From: Podila epigama
Lineage: Eukaryota > Mortierellomycota > Mortierellomycetes > Mortierellales > Mortierellaceae
Reading direction: 5' to 3'
DNA length: 21,302 nt
Assembly: GCA_015679605.1 (NCBI GenBank)
Contig: JAAAVE010000094.1
Location: forward strand, 13,181 to 34,482
The position numbers and the translations under genes were made by a program. The notes beneath the pieces are model-generated. The model searched no databases. It was not told the DNA's origin and saw nothing but the letters and a program-made list of their open reading frames with translations. Shown piece by piece: positions 1 to 10,027 of this stretch. How positions within the stretch are numbered: position 1 is the stretch's first letter; the number at the start of each line of letters is the position of its first letter.

Positions 1-760
1 GAATCCTCTTTTGGAGAGCAGTGTCCCTCAACCGAAAAACAAACAAAACTTTCAAAACAAGCAATATAAAAAAATTGTCATGAAGCCAACTGAAAGGAAA
101 AAAGTGAGCCAAAAACTTACTGCTTGGGTGTTTCAATGTGGCTTAGACGTGTTCACCAAAAAAAAGTATAAAAAGAGTATAGTTACACTTTCTGTTTTGA
201 TTCAACTTTTCCCGCACCAACTTGTAAGTTTTTTTTAACCATCTGATCCTCAATGAACACACATTCAGTTTCTGCAAACGATGAATATTATGAATCGCTA
301 CTCTCAATATACGATGTGGATTATTCTATTTTATCTCTGATGCAATCAAAACATATCCCTCCCATCCATGGCTCTTATTCATCACAAAAGATCAACATTG
401 TATTTCTGACACCTTTTTTTTTTCTTTGTTTTGATTGGATTGCACAGATCTCAATACCACAAGAACCATGTCCGTAGTGTCTACACGCAATAAAATATTA
501 TCTGAAAAAAAAACATACAACACAACTCAAAACACAAACACAAAACACATACAAAAAAAATCACATACCCCTCCCCCCCCCAAAAAAAAAAAAAAAAAAA
601 AAAAAAAGAGTCTCTATCCTTCATGATCAGCAATAACTTGCAAAAGATGATGGTGCCTATGGTTATGGTGTTTTTTTTTTGAGCGGTACTATATTTGTTA
701 GCCTCATTGTTTGACACTCGTAAAAAAAAAAGAAAAGAGGTCCATCTCCAGGACACACAC
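1..760. other. Low-complexity AT-rich flank, no gene supported
   Basis: Nothing coding can be supported here. Short open frames exist on both strands but are made of Lys/Phe/Asn-rich runs that come from poly-A and poly-T tracts, and none resembles a known protein. The stretch contains a run of nine C followed directly by 26 A (573-607), several shorter A/T runs and an ACACAA-rich patch around 510-560. The right end lies just past the stop codon of the leftward MCM-like gene (stop at 761-763), so part of it should be that gene's 3' untranslated region and terminator. The left end could hold flank of a gene outside the window. Confidence 0.6.
573..607. repeat. C9-A26 homopolymer junction
   Basis: Nine C residues are followed immediately by 26 A residues. 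It lies about 150 bp beyond the stop codon of the leftward MCM-like gene. Such runs are prone to length error in sequencing and to slippage in the cell. Confidence 0.9.
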
Positions 761-3700
761 TTACAACTTCATAAGGATCTCATCTCGCGCCTCTGCTGTG
801 GTTTGGGTACTCATCCTGGGCAATTTTCTGTCATTTTCAGAACCGTCATTGTTCATTGAAGGAACAACAGACGTGTCATGATAGAATGGTATAGCCGCCG
901 CGCGGGTTTGATAGAGTCTCTTGATGTTTTCCTCTCCATCAGGCAGTGGGATGAACCCAAGTCGTGACACACCTATGGTTGCTTTATATGTTAGCTCCAG
1001 CTCCCTTTCTTAAAAAGTTTTGCGCACTGAAAACAAACATTTGTTCACTCTACCAAAACGAGCTGCCATGGTCTCTTCTACCATCAAAATACTATGTCAA
1101 AACATTGCAGGGGATGAATTAGTAAGGCAGATGCATCTCTCTCTCATATCGAACAGCACTCGCGCATTGTACCTGACGAGAGCATCGCTACAATCAGCAA
1201 CGGTTCGAAACGATAGTTTTGCGTGGCATGCAGCCGTTCGCAACAAAGTCGACATGGTCGCGATAGAGGAGAGGAGATTGGTTCCCAACCCCTTTCGTAG
1301 GATTTGAAAATATGCTTGCAAGAGCTCATAGCAATCGTTGGATAACCTATCGTGGATATTTCCATGGGATACGTTTTAATATGAAATATGAAGAAACGAT
1401 CGAAAGCTTTACCTCTTTACATTTTGTAAATACGCATCACTTACCGAACTTGAACTTTTGATGCCAAGCGAACATACTTTGAGCGCATAAGGTAACAGAT
1501 GTGAGTGGGGAAGTGGTTTGCACTAGAAAAAAATGCAATGACATCCAGGTACAGACTTACGTTTGTAAAATCCTCAAGAGAAAACTCTCGACCAACTCGT
1601 TCACATGGACTGTCTGGCGCCATACTTCGTGCAAGGACACTCGCTGAAATATCTGTCGAGATATTTGTTACACCCGACACTTCATGCTGCAAAATAACCA
1701 AGTCAAACAATCTATAGCCACCTAATAGTTAATTTCATATTTCGCCAATCTCTTTTTTCGTTCTTCTGACACTCTGAGCATAGCAGATACACTTACTCTT
1801 GCATAGGAACGTTGAAAGCCGGTCCTTTCATCTCCAATTCTTCTTGTTGTGCTGCACCAGCCGTCTTTGGGAAATTGGAGGACCAGGCTTCCTTGGCGAC
1901 CTGTGTGAACATTGCCCAGCAGCAACATGTCAAGTCTAAACTTTGGGTCATGCCCTGAGCTTGAATCTGAATGTCTTTTCCATCAAGCGTCTTGAGGACT
2001 ATTATTGATAGCATAATCGTCTCGTCAGGAAACTGGTAAAACAAACCTTCACTCTATGACCGTCTTCATGACTTGGGCCCTTACCTTGGGAAAGACTAGT
2101 TCGGCTTTTCTTGTCCAATTGGTTTAACGAGAGCATGACAACACCATCACGCGCTTGTCCAAGTAACCTCGCTAAGATTAGCACGAATGGAACACGTCAG
2201 TATTCTGGTAAGGAATACATGTCTTTGGTATGACATAGATAGTAAAATATAATACCACTTGCCTTCAATTGATCCTTGTGAGGATGCTGTGGGCTTTGTC
2301 AGCGTGAACAATGGTTGTCTGGCGGTGTCTGCTCCATGGTTCCAATGCACGAACCTATATTAAAAGTTTACATAATGAGTCAATTGGGTTTCAAGTGGCG
2401 GTCGGTAGAACATCAACAAGAAATCGGATATAGATAAAGGCACATGCCTCTTGCTGGAAGCAAGGTTATGGAGAAGACTAGGGACAATACTATCATGCCC
2501 ATCCATGACCACCAAGACATGAATCGCAGGTCTGATTTGTTCTTGTGCCGTCGGCAATTGCGAATCATGAGAGTCATTTTGCCACTCGCTTCCATGCTCA
2601 ACAGACACGGCACTAACCATTCAAGCGTGTATGTTAGTATATGCATTATACGAATGAAGAGATTATTGTTAACCCATCAGATTCACGTGGAGTAAGAATA
2701 CCTGAGAAGTAGCGCCAGTTTTAGCTTTCGATACACATGGCTTGGCACAACACCATCTATGGAAACGTTAGATGAATTATAAAGATAGAGTGATAACATA
2801 CCCTTCATTCGAAACTTCAAATGAAGCCAGAGTCATTCTTACCAAGCATATCGATGATGGCTTGGGTCACAGTCCAACCTGACATGTTACCTACAACAGT
2901 TTGTATGAGCTGTTAGAGGTAGTCTTCATCCCAATGTTTAACCATACATATCAAAAAACTCGCTTTGATTCTACTTACTTTCCAACAATGTCTTTACGCA
3001 GTCTGGAATGCTGAGCTCGGGTTTGGGGAGATGGAGAACATTATTGACACGAAACTTTATGCCATGCATATATGTTTGCTGGCTGGCATGTCCCTTTGAT
3101 TTTTCGGGAAATACTTGTGTCAGATTCCCAAGAAGCTTCACTTTTTCACCAAGGACTACTGTGCCTGCAAGGTCACCTATCCACATTCACATGAATAGAG
3201 GCATCGATCATTGAAACGTGTCAATGAACACATGTATACACAAAGGGAGACATACGCCTCGTTGTTGTGAACTTACCTTGGAGAGTGACTGCAATCTGGT
3301 TGTGGAACACGCCCTCATTTGATTCCTTTAAGCTGTCAATCACAACGCGTTGTTGACCTACACAATTTGTTAGTGAAGAGTGGATGTCCTATTAAGCTGA
3401 AAAAGTCTTCAATGAACAAAGCAGTTCTCACTTACTCATGTATACTCTGTCCAAAATGGACTCGGTCATGGTCTCGTCACAATGTCCACACAAGAGGTCG
3501 ACCTCCAAAAGCGTGGCACTATAACAACAGTATTAATATTTTGTTATTGTTTTTCATTTTTCGATAGAAAGTGTGTGTTCTTGCAGTCAAATTCTTCATC
3601 GTTTGACATCCTGATAGAAAAAAAAATAAACTCTTGTTACTTTGTACTGGTCTCCATGAAGTCATGGTCTTCTGTCCGCTTAATGATCCGATGACTTGTT

Positions 3701-5077
3701 GCGGAAGGTGTAAAACACAAGTAGTTTCGATTTTGGCAACGGCGATTCATACAGTAAAAGACTTTTGAGTAGCTATTGTAGTAAAATATGTTCCTATTAT
3801 TGTAACTCGTATCGATTGGTTAAAGAGAGAAAAAGAATCAACTACAAGACACTTACATGACACTCTCGGACAGAGAAATGCTTGATACGATACCACTCAA
3901 GGAAAAGAACCCTGTATATGTATTCTTGTCCCTGATGCGAGTCTCTTGTGAGATGTCCAAAGAAGAGGCAACTGAAGGTAGATGACATCTAAAATGGCAT
4001 TTCCCCATTTTTTTTTAACAGTGATTGAAGAGAAACCGTCGTTTCAAAAAAGAGATGGCCTTGAAAGGCCCCCTGCATACAAATCTCAAAATGTCGATAC
4101 TTACTCTTCCAAGACGCTGGGGAAATATTGTACGCGAAGTCGAAAATGAACCTGCTCTGAGAACAGAGGCGTATTGTCCTCTAGCATCCCTTGCAAAATG
4201 TTGGCACAGACCAGATGGAAATCTGGTACAATCGAATCAAAGTCGTTGAGCAGTTGGTTACCGAGGCTCGGAAAATCGTGCAAGAGGATCATGGGGTCCA
4301 CGAGTAAGAGGACATTGTAGCGGTTGAGTGTCAACCCATTCTACAAGGAGTGTGAACAGATAATGAGCCACACCGGTTATTTCTCTCTCTCAGTCACCTT
4401 TGCATATTAAAATCAATAAACTTTCATGGTGGTGAAATACTCACTCACCTGGAGCACGTTCATGTTGGATTCTGTCATTGCCTTTCGAATGTCTTGAAGG
4501 TGGTGCCGGCGAATATCTACAAACAAGCTCAAAAGGTTAGCGACCTTAGACCGTAAGCAACTACGTTGAGGTAAAAAGAAAATATATATATTTATATACA
4601 ATTCTCGTACACAGAGTAATTTTTTCCTGCGTGGGAAGCTTATCGGGGTTCTGAGGCAGATAGTGTGTATCGGCAGGATGAACACGGTGCGGATAAATGC
4701 GTTCCTATATCATCACAAACCCTGTCTGTCAATCGTTGTAACTCTAGTCATTAAGCTCCACGATGTGTTTTAATGCATTCATGATATATATATTGTACCT
4801 GGGCCTGTCTCTTTTTCACTTTTTCAGCCAGAGGGTGAGTGCAAAGAAATCGTTCTCGGAGTCTATTGACAGTGTTCTCAAGTGCAGGTGAATGGGACAA
4901 GGTCGGAACCTCTGCATCCAAAAGAGTACTGCCTTCGGATTCCTGAATCGACTCTTGGTCAAGTTGCTCCAACTCATCTGGACACTGATATTGTGAATCA
5001 TAGTAGAAGCGCTCATTCATTATGTGACAATAGTCTCTTTTTCCAAAGCGTTGAGAGAGAGTGAGTGAGAATGTCAA
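761..5077 (-). CDS. MCMDC2-like protein: MCM-fold, ATPase motifs lost (18 exons, about 836 aa)
   Basis: Exons: 5077-4799, 4704-4611, 4516-4449, 4340-4105, 3988-3857, 3518-3436, 3357-3277, 3176-2979, 2890-2843, 2756-2702, 2612-2448, 2354-2263, 2171-2085, 1998-1797, 1711-1445, 1346-1173, 1091-1054, 972-761; phase closes throughout. The N-terminal MCM domain shows LLLVDPMILLHDFPSLGNQL (exon 4), an OB strand GIVSSISLSESV, a lone CGHC (280-283) and VVLGEKVKLLGNL (exon 8). In the AAA+ part, the Walker A region is MDGHDSIVPS (no GKS, about 461-470), Walker B reads LNQLDK where active MCMs have IDEFDK (526-531), then RTSLSQ, and ELFDL replaces SRFDL (607-611, no arginine finger). The lid (LSNDCYELLQAYFQ) and C-terminal helices follow. 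Loss of all three motifs fits MCMDC2 (mei-217/mei-218 in flies), which acts in meiotic recombination, rather than MCM8/9. The start could instead be Met20 (5020), since codons 1-10 lie in a CT tract. Two introns use GC donors. Family call firm; individual exon ends less so. Confidence 0.87.
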
Positions 5078-5209
5078 AGTGACAGATGGAAGAAATGAAA
5101 CGCGAAAAGGTGAATGAAAATCAAGAGAAATTCCTTTTTTTTATTTGGTGGCGTCAATGACTACAAAAAAAATGTGATATCAATGTTGTCCGAGTCAAAA
5201 TGACGCCTC
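5078..5209 (-). promoter_or_regulatory. Short shared spacer: terminator side of one gene, promoter side of the next
   Basis: Only 132 bp separate the stop of the leftward unknown gene (5210) from the first ATG of the MCM-like gene (5077). It must hold the former's 3' end and the latter's promoter, unless translation of the MCM-like gene begins at Met20. On the coding strand it has an A/T run, then a CT-rich stretch that continues into the first codons, typical of fungal 5' leaders. No specific factor site was recognised. Confidence 0.4.
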
Positions 5210-8200
5210 TTAATGAGATATTGAAGTCTGTCCATTCTCCTTTTGCAAAAGCTCCTTGGGATGCAGTTGAACATGGTGACTTGATACTTTTTTGACCATA
5301 CTGCTACCATTGGAAAAAAAAAAGAAAAACGACGGCAACATTAAAGTCAAAAATGTAAGTATTGTGGAGAGTTACGACATGGAGAACAGAGCAATAGAAA
5401 AATAGACCATACGTGAGTGAACTTACCCTGTACCAAAACCTGTACCCAGTAGAGCAGCGGCACCCAAAGTTGTCTGCCAAAGATTCAGTCCAAGCTCCTG
5501 GCCATACCACCGCTTGTTTTCCTTGTCTTCAGACCCTGAACTTGAGCTTTGTTCTGCACCACAGCGTGAGCTAGGTTCGTTCTCCTTGCCAGTGCTATAC
5601 TTGCTTTTCAAGACACCAGCTTCCTTGGCAGAGCCAAATGAATATGAGGGCGTTGTTGCGAGAGGCGTGTTGGGCGAGGCTAAACCAGTGGCCGGCCGTA
5701 ATGGCGAGGATCCTCGAATCATTGGCCCCGCTCGAAGTCCTAGATGAAGTGGTGAGCAGTTGGCTCCTGCCATGCCTACCCTTGAAACGGACACATGTGA
5801 TGCCAGTGACCTTTGGTCGAGAGCCCTTGAGAAGAAGCCTTGGTGGGGTTCGGGGATAGGACATCTCTTCCGCCTGATCCTTGATGGTGTTGAAGTTCCT
5901 GAGGTGGATGGGGAGGAGTGTGGCGACGAGGAGGCTGATGACGATGCTGAGCTGTGACTATCTATTGAGGATTGGGTTCTGGAGGTGTGGTCCAATATTG
6001 ACTGTGCCTTGACACTCCATGAGACATAACGTGCAGCGAGCAATGACGAAGGGCCTTGGAGCACTGTCATTGTGACATGATCCCCTGGGACATTGTTTCC
6101 GTTTGAATGTAAAGGTGTAAAAGGTGTGGTGCTTCCGGAAATGGGAGGATCGTTGCTGTTGAGTGTGGTCGACTCGATATCATAGTAGTGATCAAGGGAT
6201 GTATTGCTGCGGTAAGGGCCATCGCCTGTGGAGAGGATGCCTCGAGGATAAGTCTTCTTTTGGCGCACTTGCTCTGAATCGGACGAAGCACTGTCGTAAT
6301 CACGAGAATAAGGTGAGAGCGTTCCGTGGAAATAGTGGGGTGAGAGGTCGCCGAGGGTTGAGTCCGGTCTTGAGGGTACGAGGTGAGGTGAGGATGAAGT
6401 GGAGTAGTAGAGGTGCGTAGGCGAAGCAGGCACCAGCGGTGATGAGCGTTGGGAGCGGGTGTCGACTGTGTAGATCTTGCGTGGACGATTCCGCCGCTGC
6501 TTGAATTTAGGACGCGGACCAGTCGCCAATAGGGTTGACAAACTATGTAGGAGACATTGAGAGAGAGATAGAGAGAGATAGAGAGAGACGGGGGGTGAAT
6601 AGAGATTTTTAGTTTCTTATCATCCAGGTTGGAAGGAATGTTTGCATGGAATGTGAATATGTGGATATGTGGATATGTGGTATAACAAAAAAAAGGGACC
6701 CTTGTGGGTGCAACAAAAGCAAGCAATAAGCATGGTGTACCGGACAATAAAAAACCATACATCAACAACATGCATGAGATGATGAGGCAGGAGAGATAAG
6801 GTGCATTGGGCATTGGGCGCAATCCACAATGGACAGAAGGGGGAAGAGAAAAAGAAAAAAAAAGGCTGGGGTTGGTTGGAGGATGTTTTTTCTTTTTTTG
6901 CTGTTCGTATCATATGACCATTCTACATGTCCTATTGTGCCATCCACGGCAATATAATCAATATGAACAGCCCTCATCTTTCACCCTCTCTCATCACAAC
7001 AAAAAAAGGGCCTGCTGCCTTGCCCTTGCCTTGCCCTTGCCTTGCCCTTGCCTTTGACATTTATTTGTCCTTTTTGTCACATTCTATGTGACACAGATCC
7101 AGCTTAACCCTTGTCTGTTGATACACACGGACAAAAAAAAACACACCCCTTTCTTCCCCTAAATCGCGTTACTGCGTAGGTCGTTCAATTGTTGATTGTA
7201 TGTTGAATGGTATGCATGAGTGTGGACGTGGGTTCTTTGCTTTTTTTTTTTTTTTTTTTTCCTTTTTTTGTTCGTTCACTCTTCCAAACTGACTAAAAAA
7301 AACACAACTTTCACCACCTGACTCAAAATAACAAACCCTTTTCAAAAAATTGTTTGATAGTGCTCAGAAATGAACAAAAGGAAATAAAATGGGGTGGGTA
7401 GGTGGAGGCGAGATGAGGGGGGGTCTGTGGATGAGAGAAAAAGAAAAAAGAGTTGGATGACATGTGGTATGCATTCAAACATGCATAGACTCACTCACCT
7501 TGCTCGCAGAGCCTCTTCGACTTGCTCCTGGTCCCGCTCACGGCCATGGCGTGAGGAAGACGCTATGGAGGTGGTCGATGACGACAAGGTCTGAGGTTCT
7601 GCTGTTGCTGTTGGTGTGGCACGACTGGAAATATTTAAGGATCGACCTTGGACCGAGTATTGGTAAGGGTGATGTGCATGGTGACCAGGGTAGTGTTGAT
7701 GTCCTGGGTGTTCATCCTCAAAGTGGTAGTAAGGAGGCGAGTCAAACATCATGTCATCTTCTCCATCCATGTCAGAGTATTCGATTTCTGAATATTCTTC
7801 ATCGAGGGGCTGTTCTCTTGTCGAGGAGAGGGCAACCCAGGAATCTACATGAAATACAAAACAATGCACCCCAATACACACAAGAAGAAAAACAAAATGC
7901 ACCAATGGATGGTAAGGTGGTATGAAAAATTAGTCAAATTGTGGGCAACATTGGAGTGAGGGGTAGGTTGGTTGAAAGAAGGGTAACATGGAAGAAGAAC
8001 ACCCTCATGCACACACAGACACACACACAAAAGGGTGAGGCTGGTTCTGGTTGGGTTACTGGATGACTGAATGATTGAATGACTAGATGACTAGATGACT
8101 AGATGACTAGATGACTGGATAACTGGATAACTGGATAACTGGATAACTGGATAACTGGATGACTGGATGACTGGTAGGCTGAATTGACAAAATGTTGGGG

Positions 8201-8401
8201 TGGATGCTGTTTCTTTCTTTCATGAATTTGATAGACAGAAAAGATGAACTTGCCTTCTCCACAAGGTGATCCTGTTCCGCTGAGGACTTGTAGTCTGGGT
8301 GAGGCTCCTGTTGAGTCCCGGTAGTCTGCTGTTTCTGGAAAGAGAAAAGCAGAGGATGCTCGCGAACGATGCGAGATTCTATTTGGCTGATTGGATGCCA
8401 T
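5210..8401 (-). CDS. Unrecognised Ser/Pro-rich protein with hydrophobic C-terminal segment (4 exons, 567 aa)
   Basis: Exons: 8401-8254, 7844-7499, 6542-5427, 5303-5210; phase closes at each junction and the last exon ends in TAA. I do not recognise the protein. Residues 1-50 are basic/Ser-rich; exon 2 opens with an acidic patch (EEYSEIEYSDMDGEDDMM) followed by a His/Pro/Tyr-rich stretch (HPGHQHYPGHHAHHPYQY). A basic cluster (RPKFKQRRNRPRK, about 175-187) starts exon 3. A long region rich in Ser, Thr, Pro and SP/TP pairs follows, likely disordered and phosphorylated. Near the end, residues about 515-539 (LGLNLWQTTLGAAALLGTGF onward) form a Gly/Ala-rich hydrophobic stretch, followed by a basic KK and a 26-residue polar tail. 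This could be a tail anchor or a buried helix. Intron 1 has a GC donor (GAAG|GCAAGT). Intron 2 is 956 nt. Skipping the last intron would end the protein at a TAA inside its own donor (5423-5425). Confidence 0.72.
6543..7498 (-). other. 956-nt intron of the unknown Ser/Pro-rich gene
   Basis: Donor GCAAG|GTGAGT at 7498 and acceptor CTACATAG at 6543-6544, preceded on the coding strand by a long CT tract (plus-strand GAGAGAGATAGA repeats, 6549-6592). It holds a 20-T run (7241-7260) and a three-copy 11-bp repeat (7019-7052). Small open frames inside are low-complexity and none is supported as an exon. It is far longer than most introns in this window. Confidence 0.7.
7019..7052. repeat. Three-copy 11-bp tandem repeat (TTGCCCTTGCC)
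   Basis: The unit TTGCCCTTGCC occurs three times head to tail with no visible mismatch. It lies inside the long intron of the leftward unknown gene. Confidence 0.85.
8058..8174. repeat. 8-bp minisatellite inside an intron, about 14 copies
   Basis: Tandem copies of an 8-bp unit appear in three variants, ATGACTAG, ATAACTGG and ATGACTGG, grouped in blocks: roughly four of the first, five of the second, then two of the third, with diverged copies at the left edge. It lies in the GC-AG intron (8253-7845) between exons 1 and 2 of the unknown Ser/Pro-rich gene. Blocks of identical variants suggest recent local expansion. Confidence 0.9.
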
Positions 8402-9273
8402 GGGTGTAGGGAGCAGCAGTGGTATATTGGGATATAAAAGTGAACAAAAGTGGTGGTTTCTGAATGAAGAATGTAGTGTTTATGTTAAAATGCAACTGAC
8501 AAAAGGGTAACTGAGGTACTGGTATGAAAGAAAAGTGGAGTGGAAGAAGAAAAGCAAAGAGAAAGGAGAGAGATAAATGAGTGAGAAATGGAGAAACGAT
8601 GGTGTGGTAGAACGAAGGATGGCTGGCGAGTGACTGTCTTCAAGAAGCAAAGCTGCGGCGAAGCAACAAGGGGGGAGAGTCAAGTCAAGTGCAGATAGAC
8701 AGGTTGGCTTGGCAAATGGTGTATGCGAGGTTGATATTATAATTGTTATTGTAGTTTGCTGTTGCTGTTTGTTACAGACAAAATGGATGAAGGAGGAGGA
8801 GGAATGATGATGCTTAAAAAAAAGGATGAATGAATGAATGAAAAAGAGATTGTCGACCCCTCATGACATTCTCCATGTGTTCACAACTCGCACCCCACTC
8901 TCTGCAGCCCGTTGTCCACCTGACGTTGACCTGAGAGAGCCCAACAATCTGTGCCCATATCATTTCATTTTTTGGCCCCGTGCCGCGTGTTGGCCGTGCG
9001 CAGCCTTTGTGAGTTTATTTTTTTTTTTTGCATTGGTGTGGTCTGAAATGGGGCGAGGCGAGGTGGGGTGGGGGTCCATTATGGCGCCCCCCTCTCCTCC
9101 TCCATGCCCGCCCCAGTTTATCTTCATTTTTGACTTGCCACGTGGCTTTTCTCTTTCTTTGTCTGTCTATTCTTTCATCACTTGCCATCCATCATCATTA
9201 TCATCATTCGTTCAACTTGGTCACCAACACTGTTATCGTACTGTTGAGAAGGAGGCATCGACTTGGTGACAGT

Positions 9274-9300
9274 GTCCATCCATCCATCCGTCCATCCATT
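9274..9300. repeat. TCCA tetranucleotide run
   Basis: About seven consecutive copies of TCCA with one G interruption. A related tract lies at 13741-13783. Both are in intergenic DNA upstream of genes. Confidence 0.85.
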
Positions 9301-9637
9301 CGCATAGGTGTCTCAATGCTTGTTTGTTTGTAGTTTGTTGTTTGGTAGGTAGGGACAATGCTCGCGCGTAGTGGAATGAATGTATATGGTATGGATATAT
9401 GCAATAAGAGAGTTTGTTTCCTTATCTCGACACCAAAACCACCTACAACTACAGCACTCCTACAACCCCTGCTGCTACTGTTCTTGAACTGCACATGTAC
9501 CCCCTTCCCTGTCCCCCCCCTTTCAACCTTCTTTTCTTTTCTTTCCTTTCTTGCTCAACCCTCTGTCGACATACATTTCGCCAAGCAAACAATAAAAAAA
9601 AAAAAAAAGCCAGTCCAGTCCGACTGCGTCGGTCAAC

Positions 9638-9702
9638 CTGCAACCCCTGCAACCCCGCAACCTGCAACCTGCATCCTACAATCTGCAATCTGCATTCTGC
9701 AA
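9638..9702. repeat. Degenerate CTGCAAC/CTGCATT array
   Basis: Eight to nine imperfect copies of a CTGCAA-containing 7-9-bp unit lie about 330-390 bp before the ATG of the 617-residue gene. Position suggests upstream or leader sequence; no regulator is recognised. Confidence 0.7.
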
Positions 9703-10027
9703 GGTGGTTTTCGACTTTTCTTCTTCTCATTTGCTCACTTTCTCACACTCTCACTTTCTCACATTCTCACATTTCACTTTTGCTCCTACTCTGTCATTTC
9801 GTTGAATGTGTTACTTCCTTTTCCATTCGCACTCCACTCACTCTCACTCATTACTTTTGTGCACCCGAGGGCGAAACCATTCCGCTTTTGACTAAGCAGC
9901 AGTAAAAAAAAAATATCCGCAACAACAACAGCAGCACCCAACAAAGGAGCTCTTACTACAACACCACCCTGACAACAACAAAACAAAAACAACCCCCAGC
10001 TCGAAAAAAAACCGTTCCAAAAAAAAT

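Larger units (their letters stand above)
8402..10027. promoter_or_regulatory. Divergent intergenic region with both promoters
   Basis: This 1.6-kb stretch separates the start of the leftward Ser/Pro-rich gene (8401) from the start of the rightward 617-residue gene (10028), so it carries both promoters. The left third is purine-rich on the plus strand (pyrimidine-rich for the leftward gene). The middle has a T run near 9020, a TCCA tetranucleotide run (9274-9300) and a C/T-rich zone around 9480-9560. The right third has a degenerate CTGCAAC-type array (9638-9702), a CTCAC/CTTTC pyrimidine zone (9738-9790) and a CAA/CAG/ACA-rich leader up to the ATG. Open frames of 90-180 codons here consist of Phe/Ser/Leu/Pro runs from these tracts and are not supported as genes. 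Confidence 0.6.

Noticed and set aside
11-477. Two short rightward frames at the left edge
   Set aside because: AT-rich Lys/Asn/Phe composition with no recognisable motif or splice context.
2047-2084. A 38-nt intron in the MCM-like gene joining exon 13 to an upstream-extended exon 14
   Set aside because: It keeps frame, but the acceptor at 1999-2000 gives an 86-nt intron and a junction (TSLSQ-VLKTLDG) that aligns with the MCM pattern without an insertion.
9358-9905. Overlapping 163- and 177-codon frames upstream of the 617-residue gene
   Set aside because: Both run through poly-A, CTGCAAC repeats and CT tracts in two frames at once, and lie in promoter-like DNA.
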